DNA from: Desulfonema limicola | Lineage (GTDB): Bacteria; Desulfobacterota; Desulfobacteria; Desulfobacterales; DYRC01 | Reading direction: 5' to 3' | Length of the DNA stretch: 11,355 bases | Assembly (NCBI GenBank): GCA_020718925.1 | Contig: DYRC01000083.1 | Location: 1 to 11,355, forward strand | In this document: piece after piece, positions 1 through 6,012 of the stretch | How the letters are laid out: each line of letters begins with the position of its first letter | Position numbering within the stretch: the first letter of the stretch is position 1 | Program-made: the position numbers and the translations under genes | Notes under the pieces: generated by a model | Told to the model about the DNA's origin: nothing | What the model saw: the letters and a program-made list of their open reading frames with translations, nothing else | Databases searched by the model: none

Positions 1-56
1 TACAACGAAATAACTGTGTTTTTCAAAATGAGAATTTCTGCTATTTTTTCAGTATC

Positions 57-78
57 ATAAATAATTGCAATAATTTAT
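57..78. promoter_or_regulatory. Imperfect 22-bp palindrome upstream of the livJ promoter
   Basis: The two 11-nt halves (57-67 and 68-78), centred on TTGCAA, are reverse complements at 10 of 11 positions. The centre lies about 40 bp upstream of the candidate -35 box, where an activator could bind. The region is very AT-rich, so chance palindromes are expected. No regulator family is recognised. Apart from this and the promoter, positions 1-100 show nothing else. Confidence 0.25.
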
Positions 79-108
79 CCTAAAAAATCATCGCAGACAA
101 TTTTTTTA

Positions 109-137
109 TTGACATAATGCCATACTTATATCATACT
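109..137 (+). promoter_or_regulatory. Sigma70-like promoter of the liv operon
   Basis: A perfect -35 box TTGACA (109-114) is followed after 17 bp by CATACT (132-137), matching 4 of 6 positions of TATAAT. Transcription would start near 143-145, giving a leader of about 45 nt before livJ. This is the best promoter seen in the window, and it precedes the first gene of the operon. Confidence 0.6.
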
Positions 138-142
138 AAATT

Positions 143-163
143 TAATGAATGATATTCATTATC
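143..163. promoter_or_regulatory. Operator-like palindrome resembling a Fur box
   Basis: Perfect 8-bp inverted arms TAATGAAT (143-150) and ATTCATTA (154-161) flank GAT. Positions 145-163 match the classical 19-bp Fur box consensus at 15 of 19 positions by my hand alignment. It overlaps the predicted transcription start, a typical repressor position. Iron control of a liv operon is inference; another AT-rich-site regulator, or a leader stem-loop, would also fit. Confidence 0.4.
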
Positions 164-188
164 AAATCTTATAACGGAGGAAACACTG

Positions 189-1400
189 ATGCACAAGAAA
201 TTGATTCGGAACAAAAAGTATTTGATTTTTACAGGAATACTGATGGTAATGGCATTCGGCTTTTCGATGCGGGCTTATGCCGAAGACATGAAATTTGCCA
301 TTCCGCTGCCCTTAACCGGCGCACAGGCAAAATTCGGTGAAATCGAACAGAAATCCTACATTATGGCTATGGAAGAAATCAATGCCAAAGGCGGCATCAA
401 AGGACAGAAAATTGTTCTGCGCTTTGAGGATTCCCAAGGCAAGCCCGAAGTTGCCCGCTCTATTGCGGAAAAACTGATTGATGTTGAAAAGCAGCCGGTT
501 ATATTCGGCGAATACAGTTCTTCATGCTCCAAAGCCATTGCCGCAGTTGCCGAAGAACGCAAAGTTCCCTACATTGTAACCACCGGCGCATTGGATGATA
601 TTACCCAGCAGAATTACAAATTCGTATTCCGAATCTGCCCGTCTAACGCCTATTATGCAGGCGGTCTGATGTCATTTTTTGCAGAAGTCGTCAAACCCAA
701 ATCTGTTGCGATTTTGTATGAAAGCTCGGATTTCGGAACATCCGGCGCGGATGAAATGGCAAAATCTGCTGAAAAAGCAGGCATGAAAGTGCTTGCTAAG
801 GAAAAATATGAAAAAGGCGCGGTGGATTTCAAGCCCGTATTGTCAAAAATCAAAGGCGCGAATCCTGACGTAATCTATATGGTATCTTATGTTATGGATG
901 CCGCGCTTCTGATGCGCCAGATCAAGGAACTCAGAATTGATTCCAAAATTTTTGCCGGAGGTGCAGCCGGATTTGCGATTCCCGAATTTGTGGACAATGC
1001 CAAAGATGCTTCGGAACATGTGATGACTGCTACGTTGTGGAGTCAGCAGATGCCTTATCCCGGCTCAAAGGAATATGCTGAAAAATACAAAGCCTCTTTC
1101 AAAACATACCCGTCTTATCATGGCGCGGAAGCTCATGCGACATTGTATGTGATCAAAGACGCTCTGGAGAGAAGCAAATCCATGTCTTCGCAGGATATTC
1201 GGGATGCGGTCAAAGCAACCAAGATGATGACGGTATTCGGTCCTGTTGAATTTGTTGATAAGGACGGGTATCAGAATCAGAATTTCATGGATACGCTGGT
1301 GTTGCAGGTTATCAAAGGCAAGCACGAAACTATCTGGCCCAAAAAATACGCCAGTGCAAATTATGTCTATCCGATTCCCAAATGGAGAGACAGGAAGTAA
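189..1400 (+). CDS. livJ: Branched-chain amino acid ABC transporter substrate-binding protein LivJ/LivK
   Basis: Periplasmic binding protein of 403 aa that captures the substrate and hands it to the LivHM permease. Residues 1-31 form a Sec signal peptide: basic start (MHKK...RNKK), hydrophobic core, and cleavage after AYA before EDMK. There is no lipobox cysteine, so the mature protein is probably soluble. Mature residues from about 34 (KFAIPLPLTGAQAKFGE) and the run of MAMEEINAKGGIKG are typical of the type I periplasmic binding fold (Peripla_BP_6, leucine/isoleucine/valine-binding family), and the length is normal. The start is fixed by GGAGG at 176-180, 8 nt before ATG. It is first in the operon, behind promoter and operator. 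Substrate could be Leu/Ile/Val, other amino acids, or amides; the sequence alone does not settle it. Confidence 0.92.
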   Translation: MHKKLIRNKKYLIFTGILMVMAFGFSMRAYAEDMKFAIPLPLTGAQAKFGEIEQKSYIMAMEEINAKGGIKGQKIVLRFEDSQGKPEVARSIAEKLIDVEKQPVIFGEYSSSCSKAIAAVAEERKVPYIVTTGALDDITQQNYKFVFRICPSNAYYAGGLMSFFAEVVKPKSVAILYESSDFGTSGADEMAKSAEKAGMKVLAKEKYEKGAVDFKPVLSKIKGANPDVIYMVSYVMDAALLMRQIKELRIDSKIFAGGAAGFAIPEFVDNAKDASEHVMTATLWSQQMPYPGSKEYAEKYKASFKTYPSYHGAEAHATLYVIKDALERSKSMSSQDIRDAVKATKMMTVFGPVEFVDKDGYQNQNFMDTLVLQVIKGKHETIWPKKYASANYVYPIPKWRDRK

Positions 1401-1409
1401 CAATCTTGA

Positions 1410-1443
1410 TTTGCAGGGGTTAAAAATATTCAGCCCCTGCAAA
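1410..1443 (+). terminator. Strong intercistronic hairpin between livJ and livH (attenuator or mRNA stabiliser)
   Basis: Arms TTTGCAGGGG (1410-1419) and CCCCTGCAAA (1434-1443) pair perfectly over 10 bp with a 14-nt loop. No T tract follows on either strand, so it is not a canonical intrinsic terminator. Placed just after the binding-protein gene, such a stem commonly protects the livJ message or partly blocks read-through. That would give the excess of binding protein over permease that these importers need. The structure is seen; the role is inferred. Confidence 0.6.
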
Positions 1444-1463
1444 AGATTAGGAAAGATATTGCA

Positions 1464-2384
1464 ATGGAACCATTTTTACAAACCCTGATCGCCGGTATTC
1501 TGCTCGGAGGCTTGTATTCGCTGATCGGTATCGGTATGACGCTGATTCTGGGCGTGATGAAAATTATCAACCTGACGCACGGACAACTGATGATGGTTGC
1601 CATGTATATCACCTTTTGGCTATTTTCCATCTTCAAACTTGATCCGTATCTGTCGCTGTTTATTGCCCCGCCCCTGCTGTTTCTCTTCGGCATGGGGCTT
1701 CAGAAATTCCTGATTGATCCGGTATTGAAAGTGGAATCCATTCTGCCGCACAATCAGGTGATTCTGACGGTCGGCATCGGCATGGTGCTTCAGAATCTGG
1801 CAACGATTTTTTTCACATCGGATTATCGTTCAACTCCGGTAAGTTATGCCACAGACGCATGGTATTTGTCGGATGTTTGGAAAACGGCTCCGATTGAGTT
1901 ATCGTTATCTTTTTCATGGACAATATCATTTTGCATAGCGGTTGCAATTACGATTATGCTTTGGTATTTTCTGGCAAAGACCGATACCGGCAAATCTATT
2001 CGGGCAACGGCACAGGATTTGGATGCGGCAATGCTCATGGGCGTCAATGTCAACATGATGCGGATGATTACTTTCGGCATCGGTTCCGCAATGGTTGCGG
2101 CATCGGGATGTCTGTTTATCCCGATTTACTACCTGTTTCCGGCGTTAGGCTCACAATTCACGCTGATTGCGTTTGTTATCACGATTCTGGGTGGAATGGG
2201 ATCAACAATGGGCGCGATCATCGGCGGATTGATTCTGGGCGTATTTGAATCGGTTACAGCTACTTATGTCGGAATGGGATGGGCGCCTGCCGGAAGATTT
2301 GTGGTGTTTATCGCCGCATTGGTCTTTCTTCCCGGCGGAGTGGCTTCACTTTTAAAACGACATGCGATAAGGAAAAGTAAATGA
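1464..2384 (+). CDS. livH: Branched-chain amino acid ABC transporter permease LivH
   Basis: First inner-membrane permease (306 aa, normal for LivH), forming the translocation channel with LivM. The N-terminal pattern GILLGGLYSLIGIGMTLILG followed by VMKIINLTHGQLMM (residues about 11-45) is diagnostic of LivH. Multiple hydrophobic segments follow, and the cytoplasmic loop RATAQDLDAAMLMGVN (residues 180-195) is the expected ATPase-contact region. The C-terminal part (AFVITILGGMGSTMGAIIGG) also matches the family. AGGAAAG at 1449-1455 supports the ATG at 1464. Its stop overlaps the livM start in an ATGA, which implies translational coupling. Confidence 0.93.
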   Translation: MEPFLQTLIAGILLGGLYSLIGIGMTLILGVMKIINLTHGQLMMVAMYITFWLFSIFKLDPYLSLFIAPPLLFLFGMGLQKFLIDPVLKVESILPHNQVILTVGIGMVLQNLATIFFTSDYRSTPVSYATDAWYLSDVWKTAPIELSLSFSWTISFCIAVAITIMLWYFLAKTDTGKSIRATAQDLDAAMLMGVNVNMMRMITFGIGSAMVAASGCLFIPIYYLFPALGSQFTLIAFVITILGGMGSTMGAIIGGLILGVFESVTATYVGMGWAPAGRFVVFIAALVFLPGGVASLLKRHAIRKSK

Positions 2385-3313
2385 AACGATATTTTCCGAT
2401 AATCGTATTGGCGGTGCTGTGTGTGCTTCCGTTGGTCGGATTAAACACATATCTGATGCACATCGTGATTTTGTCCGTGATGTGGGCGGTTTGCGGCATG
2501 GCGTGGAATCTTCTGGGCGGCTATTGCGGACAGGTTTCTTTCGGACATGCGGCGTTTTTCGGCACAGGCGCTTACTGCTCCGGCATTCTTGCCATGAAAT
2601 TCAAAATCTCCGCTTGGTACGGATTTCTGCTTTCTGTGCCGCTGAATGTGGCGGTGGCATTGAGCATGGGGCTTATTGTGCTGCGACTTCGGGGTCCTTA
2701 TTTTGTTCTGGCAACGCTTGCCATCGGCGAAGTATTCAGAATCTTTGCTGAAAACGTGGTTGACCTCACTAACGGCAATCTGGGCATTATGATTGAGCGG
2801 ACATGGGTTGAAAAAACTCAGTTTTATTATATTGTGCTGGGGCTGGGGCTGTTAGCTTATGCGGTTGTCAAATTTATTACCGAATCCCGGTGGGGATATT
2901 ATTTTGTGGCAATCCGCGAAGATCAGGATGCTGCCGAATCTTTGGGCATAAACACAACCCTGTATAAAACCATCGCTCTGACCGTCAGCGCGGTATTAAC
3001 CGGATTTGCAGGCTCCTTTTACATGGTGTATATGGGATATATTGATCCGCAGATCGTGTTTTCATTAGGAGAAATTTCAATTCTGATGATTATGGTAGTC
3101 ATGGTCGGCGGTGTTGCAACGTTTTGGGGACCGACGGTCGGCGCGGTGATTATGGTGATTCTGGCAGAACTGATCCGCTCTATTCCGAGAGTCGGCGTTG
3201 CGTATCAGACCTTGTTCGGCATATTGCTGATTGTCATCATTATTTATCTGCCTAACGGATTAGTCGGCGATTTTCCCAAAATCAGACGCATGTTTCAGAG
3301 AGGTGCGGCATGA
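2381..3313 (+). CDS. livM: Branched-chain amino acid ABC transporter permease LivM
   Basis: Second inner-membrane permease of the Liv importer, 310 aa, highly hydrophobic. Family hallmarks are AWNLLGGYCGQVSFGHAAFF near residues 42-61, the cytoplasmic coupling loop REDQDAAESLGIN starting at residue 179, and the late membrane block VVMVGGVATFWGPTVGAV. The start ATG overlaps the livH stop by 4 bp and has AAGGA at 2369-2373, 7 nt upstream. Its own stop overlaps livG in the same ATGA manner. The N-terminus begins directly with a membrane segment and lacks the long extension of enterobacterial LivM, as is usual outside that group. Confidence 0.93.
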   Translation: MKRYFPIIVLAVLCVLPLVGLNTYLMHIVILSVMWAVCGMAWNLLGGYCGQVSFGHAAFFGTGAYCSGILAMKFKISAWYGFLLSVPLNVAVALSMGLIVLRLRGPYFVLATLAIGEVFRIFAENVVDLTNGNLGIMIERTWVEKTQFYYIVLGLGLLAYAVVKFITESRWGYYFVAIREDQDAAESLGINTTLYKTIALTVSAVLTGFAGSFYMVYMGYIDPQIVFSLGEISILMIMVVMVGGVATFWGPTVGAVIMVILAELIRSIPRVGVAYQTLFGILLIVIIIYLPNGLVGDFPKIRRMFQRGAA

Positions 3314-4026
3314 GCCTGTTGAATGTAGATAATGTTTCGATATTTTTCGGAGGACTTGCGGCGGTTTCTAATGTATCGTTTGATGTTGAAAAAGGGGAAA
3401 TCTTAGCTATTATCGGACCAAACGGCGCGGGCAAAACAACGTTATTCAATATTGTCAACGGATTTTACGCCCCGTCCAAAGGAAAGGTAAGTTTTAACGG
3501 CGAAGTCATTTCCGGGTTGAAGCCGCATCAGATATGCCGCAGAGGACTTGCCAGAACCTTTCAGGTCGTCAAGCCTTTGCAGCGGATGAGCGTTTTGGAT
3601 AATGTGATTGCCTCGTCATTTTTACGCTGTGATACAAAAGCCAAAGCTGAAGCGGTATCCAGAGAAGTTCTTCAATTTACAGGGCTTACAGAAGATGCTG
3701 ATATTATTTCCAAAGGGCTTCCTCTAGGCAAACGTAAACGTCTTGAAATTGCAAGGGCATTGGCAACAGGTCCCGAACTGATTTTGTTAGATGAATCCTT
3801 TGCAGGATTGAATCCGGCGGAATTAGATGTTTCAATTGAGATTATTCGGGGAATCAAGGCTCGCGGCATTACGATTATGATAATTGAGCATCACATGAAA
3901 GTCATCATGGCAATTTCGGATCGGATTGTGGTCTTGAATCATGGTCAGAAGATTGCTGCGGGGCTGCCTGCGGAAGTTGCATCAAATCCGACTGTTGTGG
4001 AGGCGTATCTGGGGGCGGAGCATTAA
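3310..4026 (+). CDS. livG: Branched-chain amino acid ABC transporter ATP-binding protein LivG
   Basis: Cytoplasmic ATPase (238 aa) that pairs with LivF to drive import through LivHM. Visible motifs: Walker A GPNGAGKTT (36-44), Q-loop TFQ, Walker B ILLDE with D161 and E162, and H-loop IEHH with H194. The ABC signature is LPLGKRKRLEIARAL (from 137) in place of canonical LSGGQ, and the residue after the catalytic Glu is Ser163, not Pro. The C-terminal segment ending PTVVEAYLGAEH is the LivG-specific tail. Its last 44 coding nucleotides recur exactly at 4647-4690. The start overlaps livM by 4 bp. A hicB gene, not livF, follows with no spacer. Confidence 0.92.
   Translation: MSLLNVDNVSIFFGGLAAVSNVSFDVEKGEILAIIGPNGAGKTTLFNIVNGFYAPSKGKVSFNGEVISGLKPHQICRRGLARTFQVVKPLQRMSVLDNVIASSFLRCDTKAKAEAVSREVLQFTGLTEDADIISKGLPLGKRKRLEIARALATGPELILLDESFAGLNPAELDVSIEIIRGIKARGITIMIIEHHMKVIMAISDRIVVLNHGQKIAAGLPAEVASNPTVVEAYLGAEH
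3982..4025 (+). repeat. 44-bp direct repeat, copy 1 (3' end of livG)
   Basis: This stretch encodes the last residues of LivG (SNPTVVEAYLGAEH) and the first two bases of its stop codon. It is identical over 44 nt to 4647-4690, with a period of 665 bp. The bases on either side differ, so the repeat ends are sharp. It also carries the CGGAG that serves as ribosome binding site for hicB. Confidence 0.95.
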
Positions 4027-4239
4027 ATGAAAGAAACCTATACCGCCGTTATCAGGCAATCCGGTCAGTGGTGGATCGGATGGATTGAAGAAGTGTCCGG
4101 GGTGAATTGTCAGGAAGCATCAAAAGAGGAATTGCTTGACAGTCTTCGGATTACATTGCGTGAAGCATTGGAATTCAATCGTTATGAGGCGATCAGATAT
4201 GCCGGAGATGATTTTGAGGAATTGGCTATCGCTGTATGA
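4027..4239 (+). CDS. hicB: HicB-type antitoxin
   Basis: Small protein of 70 aa with the partial RNase H-like HicB pattern: YTAVIRQSGQWWIGWIEEVSG (residues 5-25), then the helix KEELLDSLRITLREALEFNR. Members of this family neutralise HicA by covering its active site. It is the short form, without an obvious C-terminal HTH or ribbon-helix-helix domain, so autoregulatory DNA binding is uncertain. The ATG immediately follows the livG TAA with no intervening base. Its Shine-Dalgarno CGGAG (4016-4020) lies inside livG, so expression is presumably tied to the liv transcript. It overlaps hicA by 4 bp; antitoxin-first order is common for this subtype. Confidence 0.82.
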   Translation: MKETYTAVIRQSGQWWIGWIEEVSGVNCQEASKEELLDSLRITLREALEFNRYEAIRYAGDDFEELAIAV

Positions 4240-4424
4240 AGCGTGAAGAATTTCTGAGACATCTCCGTAAATATGGCTGTAAACTTTTACGCGAGGGAGG
4301 TCGTCATTCATGGTGGTATCATCTGCAATCGGATAAACGGTCTGCTGTTCCCAGACATAATGAGATTGACGACCATCTTGCTAAAAAAATATGTAAAGAC
4401 TTAGGGATTCCTCGCATAAAATGA
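4236..4424 (+). CDS. hicA: HicA-type mRNA interferase toxin
   Basis: Protein of 62 aa with the double-stranded-RNA-binding-like fold of HicA toxins, which cleave mRNA independently of initiation. The family signature is present: KREEFLRHLRKYGCKLLREG, then GRHSWW with the candidate catalytic histidine H24, and the second half VPRHNEIDDHLAKKICKDLGI. Length is normal and no catalytic feature is missing, so it looks intact. The start ATG overlaps the hicB stop (ATGA), giving coupled synthesis. It forms the first gene pair of the DNA separating livG from livF. Confidence 0.85.
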   Translation: MKREEFLRHLRKYGCKLLREGGRHSWWYHLQSDKRSAVPRHNEIDDHLAKKICKDLGIPRIK

Positions 4425-4432
4425 TATTGTGA

Positions 4433-4460
4433 TTGATCGTGTAGCGTTTTAAATTTTAAT
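4433..4460 (+). promoter_or_regulatory. Weak candidate promoter after hicA
   Basis: TTGATC (4433-4438, 4 of 6) and TTTAAT (4455-4460, 5 of 6) are separated by 16 bp in the short AT-rich gap before the next small ORF. It could let the downstream genes be transcribed independently of the liv promoter, but the match is modest. Confidence 0.25.
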
Positions 4461-4490
4461 TCTCATTCAATGTGATCTTAGGTGAAGAAT

Positions 4491-4691
4491 ATGTGGCATG
4501 ATGACGATGTAATGCTTAACGAACTTCGTCAGATCAAAGTTCGTCTTTGGGAACGAAGCGGCAATGATTTCCATAAGATGGCTCGCATGATGAATGATGA
4601 GGCAAAAGCAGCTTTGCTTAAATATCGTACATTGATAAATGCGCCGTCAAATCCGACTGTTGTGGAGGCGTATCTGGGGGCGGAGCATTAG
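4491..4691 (+). CDS. Small MWH-family ORF, copy 1, with LivG tail fused at its C-terminus
   Basis: Unrecognised small protein of 66 aa (MWHDDDVMLNELRQIKVRLW...). I start it at ATG 4491 because AGGTGA (4480-4485) sits 5 nt upstream; a GTG at 4482 would add three residues. Residues 1-39 are charged and probably helical, and are paralogous to the ORF at 5338-5526 (31 of 39 residues, 102 of 117 nt by hand count). The last 14 residues (SNPTVVEAYLGAEH) are an exact in-frame copy of the LivG C-terminus, so the native end of this ORF has been lost or replaced. Short helical proteins of this kind often sit beside TA genes, but function is unknown. Confidence 0.5.
   Translation: MWHDDDVMLNELRQIKVRLWERSGNDFHKMARMMNDEAKAALLKYRTLINAPSNPTVVEAYLGAEH
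4647..4690 (+). repeat. 44-bp direct repeat, copy 2 (livG 3' end duplicate)
   Basis: Exact copy of 3982-4025, including the livG ribosome-binding-like GGGGGCGGAG and CATTA, here completed to a TAG stop. It ends the small ORF in the same reading frame as in livG. No integrase or transposase lies between the copies. The pattern fits a duplication made when the hicBA-containing segment inserted, or an ancient recombination junction. Confidence 0.95.
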
Positions 4692-4737
4692 TATCAACAA
4701 GACGAAGATGAATTTCTGAATTTCAAGAGGTGTTCTG

Positions 4738-5064
4738 ATGATAGAAACAACGTTTGAAGTGCAAGTTCCGACTCCCTTGCTCAGATTCGGTTTTGATCGG
4801 AATGAGATACAGCGTCGTATAACCGAGTGGTTAGTCTTAGCTCTCTTTACTGAAAGTCATATATCTTCAGGTAAAGCGGCGCATTTATTGAATATGAGCC
4901 GAATTGAATTTCTATCTTTGCTTCGTGTGCGTGGAATTGCTTATGTCAACTATACCTCTGATGAAATAGCAGAGGAATTTGCGGCGGTAGAAGAAAGGAC
5001 GGCGCAAACTCTCTCAACTGGGCTTGAAGAAAATCGGAACGGTAGGAATTTTACTCAAAGCTAA
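4738..5064 (+). CDS. UPF0175 family antitoxin, C-terminus altered by a deletion
   Basis: The 108-aa frame begins as a UPF0175 antitoxin: an N-terminal strand (TTFEVQVPTPLLRFGF), helices, and the HTH-like core SSGKAAHLLNMSRIEFLSLLRVRGIAYVNY, then the acidic tail SDEIAEEFAAVEE. These proteins usually precede a DUF3368 PIN-like toxin. AAGAGG (4725-4730), 7 nt before ATG 4738, supports the start. After about residue 85 the sequence is no longer antitoxin: in another frame the same DNA encodes the end of a DUF3368 toxin. The last roughly 23 residues are therefore an out-of-frame read of toxin sequence. The antitoxin core could still fold, but its cognate toxin is gone. Confidence 0.7.
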   Translation: MIETTFEVQVPTPLLRFGFDRNEIQRRITEWLVLALFTESHISSGKAAHLLNMSRIEFLSLLRVRGIAYVNYTSDEIAEEFAAVEERTAQTLSTGLEENRNGRNFTQS

Positions 5065-5176
5065 ACAAGTGGGATTGTTATCTGCTGTTCGTCCTGAAAT
5101 CAAGCTGTTGTGCAGTCAAGGATTCAGTCTGAGTCAATATGTTATCAATGAAATTTTGCAAAAAGCCAACGAGTAA
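4993..5176 (+). pseudogene. 3' remnant of a DUF3368 (PIN-like) toxin gene
   Basis: Read in the frame ending at TAA 5174-5176, this stretch encodes RRKLSQLGLKKIGTVGILLK then AKQVGLLSAVRPEIKLL and so on to QKANE. It aligns in order with the C-terminal part of the intact DUF3368 protein at 10123-10599 (RARKVAQFNHIKITGSQGIL, AKQKGLVTEIKPFLEML). The N-terminal part, with the acidic metal-binding residues, is absent, and there is no start codon of its own at the expected place. An internal deletion has joined the end of the antitoxin to the last third of the toxin, with the boundary near 4990-5000. It should be inactive as a nuclease. Confidence 0.75.
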
Positions 5177-5194
5177 TTTTTTCAAGAATTGAAA

Positions 5195-5338
5195 ATGAAC
5201 ATGCTTATTCGGCTTATGGACGAACTGATGCGGGGCGATATATTTGATGAAGCAGATGCAACGCAAAGCCAAGCAGCGCGGAATTTCCACAGAGACCATG
5301 ATAATTTTTTATGGATTCAGGAAAAGCTTGCTGCCTGA
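5195..5338 (+). CDS. Hypothetical 47-aa protein
   Basis: A short ORF starting MNMLIRLMDELMRGDIFDEA and ending in WIQEKLAA. It is charged and probably helical; I do not recognise a family. There is no strong ribosome binding site; the frame is open back to the toxin-remnant stop at 5174-5176, so it might be translated by reinitiation or be a truncated longer protein. Its stop TGA (5336-5338) shares one base with the ATG of the next ORF (TGATG), a classic coupling arrangement. That coupling is the main reason to consider it real. It could be one half of a small two-gene module with the ORF at 5338. Confidence 0.4.
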   Translation: MNMLIRLMDELMRGDIFDEADATQSQAARNFHRDHDNFLWIQEKLAA

Positions 5339-5526
5339 TGAAGATGTGGCATAATAACGATGCAATGCTGAATGAACTTCATCAGATCAAAATTCGTCTG
5401 TGGGAGCGAAGCGGTAATGATTTCCATAAGATGGCTCACATGATCGAAGATGAAGCAAAAGATGAAGACAAAATACCTGCTGATTATATTGATAATTTTG
5501 CTTATTGCCGTATTTATCCGATGTAA
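5338..5526 (+). CDS. Small MWH-family ORF, copy 2, truncated into the transpeptidase gene
   Basis: A 62-aa frame (MKMWHNNDAMLNELHQIKIR...) paralogous to the ORF at 4491-4691, with 87 percent nucleotide identity over 117 nt by hand count. About six of the 15 differences are silent. After about residue 41 (IEDEAKD) the frame runs over the start of the L,D-transpeptidase gene, so its last 21 residues are the alternate-frame read of that gene, and the native C-terminus is probably missing. An in-frame ATG at 5344 matches the copy 1 start. It overlaps the 47-aa ORF by one base. Function unknown; association with TA genes suggests a stability-module component. Confidence 0.45.
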   Translation: MKMWHNNDAMLNELHQIKIRLWERSGNDFHKMAHMIEDEAKDEDKIPADYIDNFAYCRIYPM

Positions 5527-5992
5527 TCGGCGTTCAGATAGGCAGCCGGAACCTATTCCCAAAGAAATCAGGGCGGATTACATCCTTGTCGAAAAATCAG
5601 CGCGGCGTCTCTCACTTCTGCGTGACGGAGTTGCGATAAAATCTTATCAGGTTGCACTGGGCAGCGCCCCGGTCGGCAATAAGCAGCAGGAAGGGGATAA
5701 TCGGACGCCCGAAGGAATTTATAAAATTGACCGGCGGAACGAAAAGAGTAAGTTTCATCTATCTCTTCATATTTCTTATCCGACACCGGCAGAAATCAAG
5801 GCTGCCAGACAGCTCGGCGTTTCTCCGGGCGGCGATATTATGATACACGGTCTGCCGAACGGACTTGGTTATATCGGAGATTCGCATCGTCTGACAGATT
5901 GGACTGCCGGGTGTATCGCCGTTACCAACGAGGAAATCGAAGAAATATGGGCTGCGGTAGCGGATGGCACGGTGATTGAAATTCGTCCGTGA
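5450..5992 (+). CDS. L,D-transpeptidase (YkuD domain), membrane-anchored
   Basis: Enzyme of 180 aa that makes or edits 3-3 peptidoglycan cross-links or attaches proteins to the sacculus in the periplasm. Residues 1-25 contain a basic start and a hydrophobic stretch (LLIILIILLIAVFI), an uncleaved anchor or signal peptide; FIRC is a poor lipobox. The YkuD domain runs from about residue 44 (ADYILVEKSARRLSLLRDG) to the end. H133 in MIHGLPNG and C155 in WTAGCIAVTN are the expected catalytic His and Cys. The start is ambiguous: ATG 5450 or ATG 5462, both inside the small ORF at 5338-5526, with no strong ribosome binding site, suggesting that the inserted small ORF replaced the original upstream region. 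It overlaps nothing essential downstream. Confidence 0.85.
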   Translation: MKQKMKTKYLLIILIILLIAVFIRCNRRSDRQPEPIPKEIRADYILVEKSARRLSLLRDGVAIKSYQVALGSAPVGNKQQEGDNRTPEGIYKIDRRNEKSKFHLSLHISYPTPAEIKAARQLGVSPGGDIMIHGLPNGLGYIGDSHRLTDWTAGCIAVTNEEIEEIWAAVADGTVIEIRP

Positions 5993-6012
5993 AATTATGT
6001 CAGAGGATAATA

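Noticed and set aside
149..340. Plus-strand frame of 63 aa beginning before livJ
   Set aside because: It overlaps the livJ signal peptide in another frame and starts inside the operator palindrome without a ribosome site.
1065..1442. Minus-strand open frame of 125 aa opposite livJ
   Set aside because: It lies antisense to a well-supported gene, has a composition typical of a shadow frame, and no ribosome site or family resemblance.
4027..4690. Insertion sequence or integron cassette between the 44-bp repeats
   Set aside because: There is no transposase, integrase, terminal inverted repeat or attC-like fold. A 44-bp flank is far longer than normal IS target duplications, so only a direct repeat is claimed.
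5317..5562. Minus-strand frame of 81 aa opposite the small ORF and transpeptidase start
   Set aside because: No start signal, no recognisable domain, and the plus strand explains the region.
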